Shown here: piece after piece, positions 9,153 through 17,184 of the stretch | How positions within the stretch are numbered: the first letter of the stretch is position 1 | How the letters are laid out: the number at the start of each line of letters is the position of its first letter | Origin: Negativibacillus massiliensis | Lineage (GTDB): Bacteria > Bacillota > Clostridia > Oscillospirales > Ruminococcaceae | DNA: 64,000 bases | Reading direction: 5' to 3' | NCBI RefSeq assembly: GCF_900148495.1 | Contig: NZ_FTRU01000007.1 | Location: 1 to 64,000 of the forward strand | Notes under the pieces: generated by a model | Told to the model about the DNA's origin: nothing | What the model saw: only the letters and a program-made list of their open reading frames with translations | Database searches by the model: none | Position numbers and translations under genes: made by a program

Positions 9153-9857
9153 TTAGGATACACGCCGGCGTTCCAGGTGACGCACTGTCAAAAATAAAAA
9201 CAACGCTGTAATGCTGACAAAGAAAGTCAGGTCAGAAAGATTGAGCAAACCTCTGGTAAAGTCAAGATAATGCTGATAAAACGAAAGACCATCCATGATC
9301 TCCATTACTAAGGTACTGGAAATAACTGGTGTAAAGCTGTTGATAAACAGCAGCAGCATTCCAATTGCAAGAGATCCTACTGCGGCAATTACCTGATTTT
9401 CTGTCAGCGATGAAATATAAGTACCGATAGCACACAAAGCTGCACCCAGTAAAAACAATCCTAAAAAGTTTCCGCAGAAAACTGCAAGGTCTGGAACCTG
9501 AAAAAGGCACATTACCAGAAAATAAGCCAGCGTGATTCCCATTCCCAGTGTATACATGCTTAAAGATGCCAGAAATTTTCCCATCACGATGGATGGAAAA
9601 CCTACTGGTGCGGTAAATAACGCCTGTTCTGTTTTCTGTTTCCTTTCTTCACTGAACAGTCTCATGGTAAGCATCGGAACCAAAAAAATAACGATTGAAA
9701 AAAGATTGGAAAAAACATAGCTCATATCGGTGGTATTGCTCACCAGCGAAGTTGCAAAAAAATAATATCCGGAAATTGCAAAAAACACTGCCAGAAAAAC
9801 ATATCCCACCGGAGAGGTCAGATAGGAGCGCATCTCCCTTTTATAAATTGCTGTCAT
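9153..9857 (-). CDS. ABC transporter permease, GldF/NosY-like
   Basis: A 234-residue ABC-2 type permease with six predicted transmembrane helices (near 18-40, 50-72, 98-125, 132-155, 160-185, 205-225). It begins MTAIYKREMRSYLTSPVGYV; the xKRELxxYFxSPxxY start is characteristic of GldF/NosY permeases. Its start overlaps the end of the ATPase gene by 17 nt. It presumably dimerises and works with the upstream ATPase and the downstream GldG-like and DUF4340 proteins. Confidence 0.88.
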   Translation of the reverse strand: MTAIYKREMRSYLTSPVGYVFLAVFFAISGYYFFATSLVSNTTDMSYVFSNLFSIVIFLVPMLTMRLFSEERKQKTEQALFTAPVGFPSIVMGKFLASLSMYTLGMGITLAYFLVMCLFQVPDLAVFCGNFLGLFLLGAALCAIGTYISSLTENQVIAAVGSLAIGMLLLFINSFTPVISSTLVMEIMDGLSFYQHYLDFTRGLLNLSDLTFFVSITALFLFLTVRHLERRRVS

Positions 9858-10980
9858 GATCGGTTTCCTCCTCTTGTGTCTCCCCTTCTTTTGGTGTTAC
9901 TGGGTCTGTTTTATTTTCTGTCAGATTGGTTTCTGTTGGAGCAGATGTTTGATCTCCAATCTGATCTTCAATTTCCTGTGCCTGATCCCCCGCAGTCAAC
10001 CGGAGGAAAATTTCTTCCAGGTTCATGCTTCTCTTACTCATCGATAAAATAATACAATCTGCCTGACTCAGGGTTTTGAAAATGCTTCTTCGAATCGAAG
10101 TGCTGTCATGACAATCATCAGCAAGAAATACCGTATAGTTGTTTTTCTCTCCGGACTCCACCTTGACAACAGAAAGAATTTTTCTTAAAAGTTCCTGAAT
10201 CGTTTTTTGATTTCCTTCAATTTCCATCTCGATCTGTCGGCTTCCGCTCAGATGCTCTGCCAACTCCTGTGTACTGCCATCTGCCACAATCCTGCCCTGA
10301 TGCAAAATAATAATTCGATCGCACACTGCCTGAACCTCCGACAGGATATGAGAGGACAAAATAACCGTCCTTGTTTTTGCAAGCTGCCGAATCAGTTCTC
10401 TGATTTCAATAATCTGTGCTGGGTCCAGTCCTACTGTCGGTTCATCCAGAATCAAAATCTGCGGATCCCCCACCAGTGCCTGGGCAAGTCCTACTCTCTG
10501 CCGATAACCTTTGGAAAGATTTCGAATCATGCGCTCCTTCACATCAGAAATTTTGACCAGATCCATGATCTGCTGCAAATATTCTTCCTTCTTTTGGCTG
10601 ATGTTTCGATTTTTCTTTACCTTTTTTAGATCGTAGATAAAGTGCAGATATTCCTTTACCGTCATATCCGGATAAACAGGCGGCTGCTCGGGAAGATATC
10701 CAATTTTTGTTTTTGCCTTAAGCGGATCGGTCAGCACATCAATCCCATCAATGACAACATCCCCATCCGAAGCCGAAAGATATCCGGTCAAAATGTTCAT
10801 CGTGGTCGTTTTACCTGCACCGTTAATTCCTAAGAAACCAACTGCCTGCTTTCCTTCTATTGAAAAACTGATCGAATCGATCGCCTGCTTTTCCCCGTAT
10901 CGCTTGCTGAGGTTGCGCACTTCCAGCAAAAAATCATCCCTCTCATCGTTAATCAAAACTTTTTTAAAGCTTTTTCCCAT
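9841..10980 (-). CDS. ABC transporter ATP-binding protein (GldA-like)
   Basis: A 379-residue ATPase: Walker A GINGAGKTT (about 54-62), signature LSKGYRQRVGLAQAL (about 154), Walker B ILILDEPTVGLDP, and the H-loop SSHIL. The N-terminal ~310 residues are a standard CcmA/GldA-type domain. The last ~60 residues are an acidic, Thr/Glu/Pro-rich tail longer than usual and probably disordered. First gene of a four-gene operon (ATPase, permease, GldG-like, DUF4340). The ATG at 10980 follows only a weak AGGGGA-type site. Confidence 0.92.
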   Translation of the reverse strand: MGKSFKKVLINDERDDFLLEVRNLSKRYGEKQAIDSISFSIEGKQAVGFLGINGAGKTTTMNILTGYLSASDGDVVIDGIDVLTDPLKAKTKIGYLPEQPPVYPDMTVKEYLHFIYDLKKVKKNRNISQKKEEYLQQIMDLVKISDVKERMIRNLSKGYRQRVGLAQALVGDPQILILDEPTVGLDPAQIIEIRELIRQLAKTRTVILSSHILSEVQAVCDRIIILHQGRIVADGSTQELAEHLSGSRQIEMEIEGNQKTIQELLRKILSVVKVESGEKNNYTVFLADDCHDSTSIRRSIFKTLSQADCIILSMSKRSMNLEEIFLRLTAGDQAQEIEDQIGDQTSAPTETNLTENKTDPVTPKEGETQEEETDHDSNL

Positions 10981-11061
10981 CTAGTGTACAGGATATCCCC
11001 TAAAAGAGTTTTAAGAAAATATTGGCAATTTTTAAAGTTTTTTTCAGATTATAAAAAGAAA

Positions 11062-11084
11062 CCGACATTTTGTCAAAATGCCGG
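11062..11084 (-). terminator. hairpin upstream of the ABC operon, downstream of the tRNAs
   Basis: On the minus strand CCGGCATTTTG-A-CAAAATGTCGG is followed by TTTCTTTTT. It lies beyond the tRNA terminator and may be a second-stage terminator protecting the ABC operon. Confidence 0.65.
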
Positions 11085-11104
11085 CTAAACTTTTTCGTAA
11101 ACGC

Positions 11105-11137
11105 AAAAAAACGGATTCCAAAACTGGAATCCGTTTT
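11105..11137 (-). terminator. terminator of the tRNA operon
   Basis: Minus strand AAACGGATTCCA-GTTT-TGGAATCCGTTTTTTT directly after the CCA end of the last tRNA-Glu. Confidence 0.92.
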
Positions 11138-11212
11138 TGGTGACCCGTGCGAGAATCGAACTCGCGATACCGCCGTGAAAGGGCGGTGTCTTAACCGCTT
11201 GACCAACGGGCC
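11138..11212 (-). tRNA. tRNA-Glu (TTC), distal copy
   Basis: 75 nt with encoded CCA. The acceptor stem GGCCCGT/ACGGGTC pairs, with one G-U. The anticodon loop CTTTCAC gives anticodon TTC; the T arm contains GTTCGATTC. Identical in sequence to the copy at 11248-11322. Confidence 0.96.
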
Positions 11213-11247
11213 GGAAATAAAAACGAATTCTGACTGAGAATCCGTTT

Positions 11248-11322
11248 TGGTGACCCGTGCGAGAATCGAACTCGCGATACCGCCGTGAAAGGGCGGTGTC
11301 TTAACCGCTTGACCAACGGGCC
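11248..11322 (-). tRNA. tRNA-Glu (TTC), proximal copy
   Basis: Same 75-nt sequence as the copy at 11138-11212. The spacer between them (11213-11247, minus strand) has an imperfect ACGGATTCT/AGAATTCGT hairpin plus T-run. This resembles the terminator behind the other copy, so gene and terminator appear to have been duplicated together. Confidence 0.96.
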
Positions 11323-11327
11323 AAATA

Positions 11328-11404
11328 TGGTAGCGGCAGACGGATTTGAACCATCGACACTTCGGGTATGAACCGAATGCTCTAGCCAACTGAGCTATGC
11401 CGCC
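11328..11404 (-). tRNA. tRNA-Met (CAT), elongator type
   Basis: 77 nt with encoded CCA, anticodon CAT in loop TTCATAC, T arm GGTTCAAAT. The acceptor stem starts GGCGGCA, unlike the CGCGG start of initiator tRNA, so it is elongator Met. First gene of the Met-Glu-Glu operon, 5 nt upstream of tRNA-Glu. Confidence 0.94.
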
Positions 11405-11445
11405 ATATAAATGATTACAGTATTCAGCCGCAATCAACGAACTAA

Positions 11446-11474
11446 ATTATATCGTATCTTTATTTCTTTGTCAA
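11446..11474 (-). promoter_or_regulatory. promoter of the tRNA operon
   Basis: Minus strand TTGACA (11469-11474), 17-nt spacer, TATAAT (11446-11451); both hexamers are exact consensus. It lies about 40 nt upstream of tRNA-Met. Confidence 0.9.
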
Positions 11475-11547
11475 TACCTTTTTTAAAAAAATTTCTTCTT
11501 TTTTGTTTTCTTTTGTAATTTCCAATCTATTGGATGCTTAAGCCATT

Positions 11548-11582
11548 TTCCCGCCCCTCCAAAATCGCTGGAAGAGCGGGAA
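11548..11582 (-). terminator. hairpin after the acyl-ACP thioesterase gene
   Basis: Minus strand TTCCCGCTCTTCCA-GCGATTT-TGGAGGGGCGGGAA, a 14-bp stem with two G-U pairs, 13 nt past the stop codon. Only a short A-run follows, so termination may be Rho-assisted or the hairpin may mainly stabilise the 3' end. Confidence 0.6.
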
Positions 11583-11594
11583 TTGCTTCCTATT

Positions 11595-12383
11595 TTATGA
11601 TTCAAAAACAGCAAGACCCTCAAAACATTTTTTGCCTGATTCATTCTCGCCGCTTACATAGTAACCGATCATCGGCGCTTTGATGGTTTCTTCATCCAGC
11701 TCCTTAACAAAAATGGAAAGCTCTTCTCCCATCTTTGCCTCACTGTGATAATTGATTACCATTTTGCGCAGTGTCTTCTCCACCGTAGCTGAGAACGGAA
11801 GATTGTCCAGCAAAATATCCGCGTACTGTGTATTGTTAAGGTGTCCGTTGTCATCTGTACGGGAATAAGTTACCCGCTCGGTATTTACCTTTTGTGCATC
11901 CCGCACCTTTGGAATGGTAAAGTCATGTTCTTTCTCAATTGGAAGATTAAATGGAAAGTGCATTTCTTCCGGTGGATTGCGCAGAATTTTTCTGGTATCG
12001 GTATCCACCAGTACCCATTTGGAATCCTGTGCTGCTACTTCCTGACCCTGTTCATTAAAAAAGCGGGTATAACGGCTGTATACCGCACGATTAGGCGAAG
12101 ATGGACGCGTTACCATCCGGATTTTGTCCCCAACACAAATTTCCCCATAGATTTCCAACGAGGCTTTTGCCAGTAAAAAAACAGTGTGGGTTTTATGATA
12201 AACATCGATTGTCATTCCGATCGAGTTACAGTGGTTGGTGCTGATTGCCTGACACTGGGACATCAGTGCTCCCGCTTTAATTCTTCCATTACAATCACAT
12301 TCATATTGTCCCACAATAAAGCTTTCTTCATACTGTTGATAACCTTCTGTGTTCTGCAAAATTTCTTCCTCCTTTTTATCCAT
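11595..12383 (-). CDS. acyl-ACP thioesterase
   Basis: A 262-residue double-hotdog acyl-[acyl-carrier-protein] thioesterase (FatA/FatB-like bacterial family). It should release free fatty acids from acyl-ACP in the cytosol. The N-terminal hotdog spans about residues 15-150 (segment YECDCNGRIKAGALMSQCQA, then SPNRAVYSRYTRF and SKWVLVDTDTRKILR). The second hotdog (about 160-262) has the conserved DDNGHLNNTQYADILLD, whose Asp/Asn/His are the usual catalytic-site residues. Its length matches the family. Monocistronic, with a hairpin behind it. Confidence 0.9.
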   Translation of the reverse strand: MDKKEEEILQNTEGYQQYEESFIVGQYECDCNGRIKAGALMSQCQAISTNHCNSIGMTIDVYHKTHTVFLLAKASLEIYGEICVGDKIRMVTRPSSPNRAVYSRYTRFFNEQGQEVAAQDSKWVLVDTDTRKILRNPPEEMHFPFNLPIEKEHDFTIPKVRDAQKVNTERVTYSRTDDNGHLNNTQYADILLDNLPFSATVEKTLRKMVINYHSEAKMGEELSIFVKELDEETIKAPMIGYYVSGENESGKKCFEGLAVFES

Positions 12384-12570
12384 TTCTTTCCTTATTTTTT
12401 ATCTTGTATTTTCTTATTATAGCGCGCTCTTTCTTTTTTCACAAGTTATTATACTATTTGTATTATTAACATGTGGTTGAATTGTTTTAAACTTTTTGAC
12501 TTTCAACATTCTGCTCGTATCATCCATTTCATATGTATGAAATCATCTTCCTTTTACCTTCTTTGTTGAA

Positions 12571-12615
12571 AAAAGGATACCCGCATCAAATAATGTTCGA
12601 TGCGGGTATCCTTTT
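12571..12615 (-). terminator. terminator of parAB
   Basis: AAAAGGATACCCGCATC - 11-nt loop - GATGCGGGTATCCTTTT, a perfect 17-bp stem with T-run, 20 nt past the parB stop. Confidence 0.93.
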
Positions 12616-12635
12616 ATATTATTTTATTCTATTAA

Positions 12636-13511
12636 CTACTTTGTCAATTTGTCTGCAAGCTCTTTTAAATCGTCCTGATTATAGAACTGAATCTGAAGAA
12701 TTCCACTGTTTCCGTTGCGTACGATTCTTACCTTACGGCCTAATTCATTTCCCAAAGCAAGTTCCATTTCGGTAAAGAAAGCTGCCTGGCCTCCCCAAAC
12801 ATCCTCCTGCTCTCCGAACTGTCCTGCAGAAACTTCCTCTCGATGTTCCGCCTGTTCTTTGGTCATCTTTTCAATATCACGAACCGAATACTTTCCGGTT
12901 TTTACCTTCTGAGCAACCTCCACAATCTGGTCTGCATCTTCAAAGGCAAGCAATGCACGTGCATGACCTGGAGAAACTTCTCCTTCTTCCACCATTTCCA
13001 TAACTTTATGCGGCAGATTGAGCAGACGTAATGCATTCGCAACCGCTGGTCGGGATTTTCCAACTCGCTTTGCAACCTGCTCCTGTGTCATTCCATAGCG
13101 TTCCATCAACATTTTATAGCCGGATGCTTCCTCAATTGCATTCAGATCTTCTCGCTGCAGGTTCTCGATCAGAGCAATTTCCATTGCCTGCTCTTCATCC
13201 ATATCCCGGATTACAACCGGAACTTCGCGCAATCCTGCCATTCGGCTGGCTCTCCAGCGGCGCTCACCTGCAACCAGCTGATAGCCGCCTGTTGAAAGCG
13301 GACGCACCAGCAACGGCTGAAGCACTCCATGTTCCTTAATCGAATCAGCAAGCTCATTTAAACTTTCTTCCGAAAAGACTTTTCGAGGCTGATCCTTATT
13401 TGGTTCAATCTCACTTAAGCGCAGCGTTACGATTCCGGAATCAGCTGTCTCGTTATCCATAAACAGGGCGTCCAGACCTTTTCCCAATCCACCTTTTTTC
13501 GCCTTTGTCAT
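12636..13511 (-). CDS. parB: chromosome partitioning protein ParB (Spo0J type)
   Basis: A 291-residue ParB. The N-terminal CTP-binding ParB/Srx fold contains VAGERRWRASR (about 77-87; the GxRRxxA box). It is followed by a central helix-turn-helix that reads parS (QVAKRVGKSRPAVANALRLL) and a C-terminal dimerisation domain. It loads onto parS as a CTP-dependent clamp and works with the ParA encoded 12 nt upstream. parS-like 16-mers lie at 14502, 17950 and 34158. Next to the Noc-like paralog at 16068-16898, this is the one in an operon with parA. Confidence 0.96.
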   Translation of the reverse strand: MTKAKKGGLGKGLDALFMDNETADSGIVTLRLSEIEPNKDQPRKVFSEESLNELADSIKEHGVLQPLLVRPLSTGGYQLVAGERRWRASRMAGLREVPVVIRDMDEEQAMEIALIENLQREDLNAIEEASGYKMLMERYGMTQEQVAKRVGKSRPAVANALRLLNLPHKVMEMVEEGEVSPGHARALLAFEDADQIVEVAQKVKTGKYSVRDIEKMTKEQAEHREEVSAGQFGEQEDVWGGQAAFFTEMELALGNELGRKVRIVRNGNSGILQIQFYNQDDLKELADKLTK

Positions 13512-13523
13512 GATCTTTCCTCC

Positions 13524-14300
13524 CTACTTTTTCTTTACACGATACTTTTTCAAAAATTCTTTAGTCAGTTCCAGATATGCTTTTGCTCCCCTGGAATTCT
13601 GGTCGAAGTAGATTGCTGGCATACCAAAACTTGGTGCTTCGGACAAACGAACATTTCTTGGAATCACTGTTTTGTACACTTTATCTGGAAAATGGCTTCT
13701 TACTTCCTCTTCCACCTGTTCGGTCAGTTTCAGTCTGCTGTCATACATGGTAAGCAGAATTCCTTCCAGCTCAATCACCGGATTGTACAGGCGTTTCACC
13801 TGCTTGATCGTTGCCATCAGCTGGGACAAACCTTCCAGCGCGTAGTATTCACACTGAATTGGAACAATAACACTGTCACAGGCAGAAAAGGCATTCAGTG
13901 TCACCAATCCCATAGACGGTGGACAGTCGATCAAAATATAATCATACTGATCCCGAATCGGAGCCAAAGCCTGTCTTAATCTCAGAGTTCTTTCGCTCAG
14001 TTCTACCAGCTCGATCTCTGCTGCCGCCAGATCAATACTGGACGGAATCAGGTCAACATTTTTAAACTCTGTTTTTACAATAGCTTCCGCTGCGCGTTCG
14101 TCTCCTGTTAAAAGATGATAGGTGGAAATTTCCACCTCACGTTTATTGATTCCTAATCCACTGGTGGAATTTCCCTGCGAGTCAATATCAACCAGCAGAC
14201 ATTTTTTTCCCGACTTTCCAAGACCGGCAGTCAGATTAATTACCGAAGTTGTTTTTCCAACTCCACCTTTCTGGTTTGCAACAGCAATAATCTTTCCCAT
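13524..14300 (-). CDS. parA: chromosome partitioning ATPase ParA/Soj
   Basis: A 258-residue MinD/ParA ATPase. The deviant Walker A KGGVGKTT follows the start MGKIIAVANQ. DSQGNSTSGLG is switch I; DCPPSMGLVTLNAF is the Walker B region. It functions with ParB in origin segregation and DnaA control. I chose the ATG at 14300 because it matches family N-termini and has AAAGGAGA 13-14 nt upstream. An in-frame ATG at 14333 adds 11 charged residues without a ribosome site. The leader 14301-14424 has a stem TGCCC...GGGCA (14366-14401). Confidence 0.96.
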   Translation of the reverse strand: MGKIIAVANQKGGVGKTTSVINLTAGLGKSGKKCLLVDIDSQGNSTSGLGINKREVEISTYHLLTGDERAAEAIVKTEFKNVDLIPSSIDLAAAEIELVELSERTLRLRQALAPIRDQYDYILIDCPPSMGLVTLNAFSACDSVIVPIQCEYYALEGLSQLMATIKQVKRLYNPVIELEGILLTMYDSRLKLTEQVEEEVRSHFPDKVYKTVIPRNVRLSEAPSFGMPAIYFDQNSRGAKAYLELTKEFLKKYRVKKK

Positions 14301-14424
14301 TTGGATTCGTCTGTCTCCTTTCGTTTTCCCCATCTCGATATCATCAGAGCATTTATCTTAAAAAATGCCCGTTTTATCCCGAAGTTGGATAAGAATGGGC
14401 ACAAAAATCATGGATTTTAGTTAA

Positions 14425-14433
14425 ATTATAGCA
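14425..14433 (-). promoter_or_regulatory. parA promoter (extended -10)
   Basis: Minus strand TGCTATAAT: an exact -10 hexamer (14425-14430) with the extended TGn element. The -35 region is weak. It lies about 70 nt from the parS-like site at 14502. The rest of 14301-14673 holds the parA leader hairpin and the serpin upstream region. Confidence 0.7.
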
Positions 14434-14501
14434 TAATAAGGACAAAAATAAAAGAAAAAAGGGTCGGGTTTGTGTTTTTCTTTGTCTTTTTTCTTGTTTT
14501 A

Positions 14502-14517
14502 TGTTTCATGTGAAACT
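14502..14517. promoter_or_regulatory. parS-like site 1
   Basis: TGTTTCATGTGAAACT matches the parS consensus TGTTTCACGTGAAACA at 14 of 16 positions. It lies upstream of parAB, and an identical 16-mer occurs at 17950. Confidence 0.8.
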
Positions 14518-14673
14518 TTTTCATCCATAAAGATCCGGAGAACAACGGTACATAAGAGCTGTAAAAAATTTGAACTCTTATGCAATAAACTCCCCTCCAC
14601 CCTGACACTTATTGAGTAAAGGAGAAGACATTTTCTTTAAATTAAAAGTTGTCTTTTAACAGGAGGTTCTTTT

Positions 14674-15996
14674 ATGAAAAAAATTCTTTCGGTAGCACTT
14701 TGTGCTGCAATGATTCTTTCCATGGCAAGTGTTTCCTATGCTTCGGATGTAAAGCCAACCCTTTCCAATGCTGCACAGACTACAACGGTGAAATCGAAAA
14801 CAATTAAACCAGTAACTACTGTCTCTGAACCAGATATTCCGGAAGATATCGATGAACAGTATACCTATCTGATGGAGAACCAAACTCCTGCTGAATTCAT
14901 TGAGAGCTTACAGAAATTTGGTGCAAAAACTTCCTCTATGCTCTTAAGTAAAGAAACCGAAAATCAGACCTACTCCCCTGTCAGCTTTGCCTACGCTCTG
15001 GGTATTCTGGGCAGCGGTGCAAAAGGTACAACTGCTCAGAATATTGCCAAAGCACTGGAATCTAACAGCATGAGCACTGTATCGGATGGCTTAAATAAAT
15101 TCTACAACTCCAACTACAGCGATGAAGAGAACAGCGTTCTTAAAATTGCAAACTCTCTCTGGATGCAGGATAACTACAACTTCAAAACATCCTTCACCAA
15201 AAATGCTGCTGAAAAATTCTATGCATCTTCCTACTCGGTTGATTTTAAAAAGCAGGCTACCGCTGATGCTATGGCAAAATGGATTTCTGAGCAGACCGGC
15301 GGATTGCTCAATCCAACCTTTGAACCAAACCCAGATCAGGTACTCTCCATCATCAACACTCTCTATTTTGAAGGTGCATGGGCAAACAACTTTAAAGCAG
15401 AAAACAACACAACCGGAAAATTTACCCTTGCTGACGGGAAACAGGTTGATGTAACCTATATGAACCAGGAATTTAAAGGCAGTTCGTATTATGAAACCGA
15501 TGACTACACCATGTTTGAGGTTCCATTTATGGACGGTCAGACCATGAACTTTGTCCTTCCAAAAGAGGGTAACTCTCTGGAATCTCTGCTCGATCAGGAA
15601 AGCATGGAAGAAATTCTTTCTGAGCAGGACAGTGAATCGGTAAAATATGCTGATGTAAATCTCAAACTTCCAAAATTCAGCTTTGATACCGAATTTAATC
15701 TGAATCAGACCTGCAAAGATCTCGGACTGAATGAACTCTTTACCGGTGAAGCAGATCTTTCCGGCATTACCGATGGCGATGTTGCGGTATCGGACGTTAA
15801 ACAGGAAAGCCACATTGAAGTAGATGAAAATGGCTGTAAAGCTGCTGCTTACACCAAGATGGATATCATGAAGATGAGCATGCCGGTTGAGATGGAAAAA
15901 TATAATTTCAATCTGGACAGACCATTCCTGTTCGTGATCGAATCTCAGGACAATGCTCCTCTGTTTGTTGGTACCGTTTATAACCCTGCTAAATAG
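14674..15996 (+). CDS. secreted serpin (serine protease inhibitor)
   Basis: A 440-residue protein with a Sec signal peptide (MKKILSVALCAAMILSMASV, cleavage likely after SYA) and a full serpin fold from about residue 72. Serpin landmarks include NSLWMQ, INTLYFEGAWA and the C-terminal DRPFLFVIESQDNAPLFVG. The reactive-centre hinge is E385-N-G-C-K-A-A-A. Counting 16 residues on gives P1 Met401 and P1' Ser402, in KMSMPVE. That aligns with PMSIPPE of human alpha-1-antitrypsin without a gap and predicts an elastase-type inhibitor. The P9 Tyr is bulkier than usual for an inhibitory hinge. Secretion by a gut commensal suggests control of host or microbial elastases, as shown for serpins of Eubacterium siraeum (siropins). 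It is transcribed against the replication fork and has its own terminator. Confidence 0.95.
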   Translation: MKKILSVALCAAMILSMASVSYASDVKPTLSNAAQTTTVKSKTIKPVTTVSEPDIPEDIDEQYTYLMENQTPAEFIESLQKFGAKTSSMLLSKETENQTYSPVSFAYALGILGSGAKGTTAQNIAKALESNSMSTVSDGLNKFYNSNYSDEENSVLKIANSLWMQDNYNFKTSFTKNAAEKFYASSYSVDFKKQATADAMAKWISEQTGGLLNPTFEPNPDQVLSIINTLYFEGAWANNFKAENNTTGKFTLADGKQVDVTYMNQEFKGSSYYETDDYTMFEVPFMDGQTMNFVLPKEGNSLESLLDQESMEEILSEQDSESVKYADVNLKLPKFSFDTEFNLNQTCKDLGLNELFTGEADLSGITDGDVAVSDVKQESHIEVDENGCKAAAYTKMDIMKMSMPVEMEKYNFNLDRPFLFVIESQDNAPLFVGTVYNPAK

Positions 15997-16028
15997 AAAT
16001 CCACATCACCCTTTTGATAAATCCACAT

Positions 16029-16062
16029 AAAAAAACAGCTCGCAAAAGCGAGCTGTTTTTTT
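16029..16062. terminator. bidirectional terminator, serpin / noc
   Basis: AAAAAACAGCTCGC-AAAA-GCGAGCTGTTTTTTT with T-runs both ways. It lies between the convergent serpin and noc stop codons. Confidence 0.93.
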
Positions 16063-16067
16063 ATGCT

Positions 16068-16898
16068 TTATTTTTTCTTGCTGTAAGCACTTTCTTTTGG
16101 AATACGGATGGTGTAAACCACTTCATCCTCTTCTTCCTGCATCTGTGTCTTTGCCTCGATGCCGGAAAGTTTCATTGTTTCCAGAGCTTTATCAATTGTG
16201 TTAAAGAAAATCTTCAGATCCTTTACTACAAACAGTTCTTTTTTCTTTGGCTTTTCTTCTTTTTTACCGATCAGCTGTGCAATGTATTTCTCTGTCTGGG
16301 AAACGTTCATTTCCTTTTCCGAAATCTCTTTTACTGCTTTCAACAGTACTTCGTCGCCCTGTTCATTCAGGTTGAGCAGCGCTCTTGCATGACGTTCTGT
16401 CAGATTTGCAGCCAAGATTGCCTCCCTGACCTCTTCAGAGAACTGCAGCAAACGCAGCTTATTTGCAATTGTAGACTGGTTTTTACCCAGCTTCTTTGCA
16501 ACTGCCTGCTGAGTGTGTCCAACCATCTTCATCAGCTTCTGAATTGCCATTGCTTCCTCAAAATAGTTAAGGTCACATCTCTGGATGTTTTCAATCAGTG
16601 CCAACGCACTGCTTCTTTCTTCATCCATGCTGGTCAAAATCGCGGGAACTTCCTGCATGCGCAGCTTTCTGCAAGCAAGCAGTCTTCTTTCTCCTGCAAC
16701 CAGCTGATAGTTTCCATCCTCCATCGGAAGCACTGTGATTGGCTGAAGCAGACCGTACTGTGCAATACTGGTTGCCAACTGGTCAATTTTCTCATCATCA
16801 AACACTTTTCGTGGCTGATATGGATTTGGTTTAATTTTATATTCTGGAATCAAAATTACCTTATTGATCATTTTCTGTTTTGCAAGCAGTGCTTTCAT
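16068..16898 (-). CDS. noc: nucleoid occlusion protein Noc (ParB paralog)
   Basis: A 276-residue ParB-family protein with the ParB/Srx box VAGERRLLACRK (about 71) and an HTH (AVAKKLGKNQSTIANKLRLL). In Firmicutes a ParB paralog next to rsmG and mnmG is Noc, which binds its own sites, uses CTP and blocks Z-ring assembly over the nucleoid. B. subtilis Noc has an N-terminal amphipathic membrane helix; here MKALLAKQKMINKVILI could serve that role but is less clearly amphipathic. GGAGG lies 10 nt upstream of the ATG. It is preceded by a long structured leader. Confidence 0.88.
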   Translation of the reverse strand: MKALLAKQKMINKVILIPEYKIKPNPYQPRKVFDDEKIDQLATSIAQYGLLQPITVLPMEDGNYQLVAGERRLLACRKLRMQEVPAILTSMDEERSSALALIENIQRCDLNYFEEAMAIQKLMKMVGHTQQAVAKKLGKNQSTIANKLRLLQFSEEVREAILAANLTERHARALLNLNEQGDEVLLKAVKEISEKEMNVSQTEKYIAQLIGKKEEKPKKKELFVVKDLKIFFNTIDKALETMKLSGIEAKTQMQEEEDEVVYTIRIPKESAYSKKK

Positions 16899-17119
16899 AA
16901 CAGGATCGCCTCCTCAATCTTACATGGTTCCCAAAGCATTCCCTGTCCGAAACACAATCCGGACAGGGATGTTTGAGATATGATGGGAGCAGAAATGTTT
17001 TTGCAGGAACAGCTTAAGGGCTCACCGTTCCTGCCGAGCAAAAGAAAGGAAAATAGGAATAGAAAAGGCATGGATCACGAACCGGTTGTCCTGTCCGTGT
17101 CCATGAACATATCATAGCA
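16899..17119 (-). promoter_or_regulatory. noc promoter and structured 5' leader (three hairpins)
   Basis: Extended -10 TGCTATGAT on the minus strand (hexamer 17111-17116) places the start near 17105. The ~205-nt leader then folds into three hairpins: 17069-17105 (CATGGA/TCCATG outer stem, CACG/CGTG inner), 17003-17034 (GCAGGAAC/GTTCCTGC) and 16941-16968 (CCCTGTCCG/CGGACAGGG, perfect 9 bp). CGGACAGG in hairpin 1 is also complementary to CCTGTCCG in hairpin 3, so an alternative long-range pairing exists. It matches no riboswitch class that I recognise. Confidence 0.6.
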
Positions 17120-17184
17120 CATGTTATTCCCAATTTCCAGAAGAATCGTTCGTCAACATTCGACTCCCTCTGCTTTCATTTTCT

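Noticed and set aside
11000-11437. 145-codon minus-strand open frame
   Set aside because: Consists of translated tRNA genes and spacers.
14701-14712. Possible lipobox in the serpin signal peptide
   Set aside because: The Cys at residue 10 is preceded by Leu at -1 and lies mid-helix; the SYA signal-peptidase I site fits better.
16014-16976. 320-codon plus-strand open frame, Cys/Phe/Leu rich
   Set aside because: It lies exactly antisense to noc, has the composition of a reverse-strand shadow and no ribosome site.
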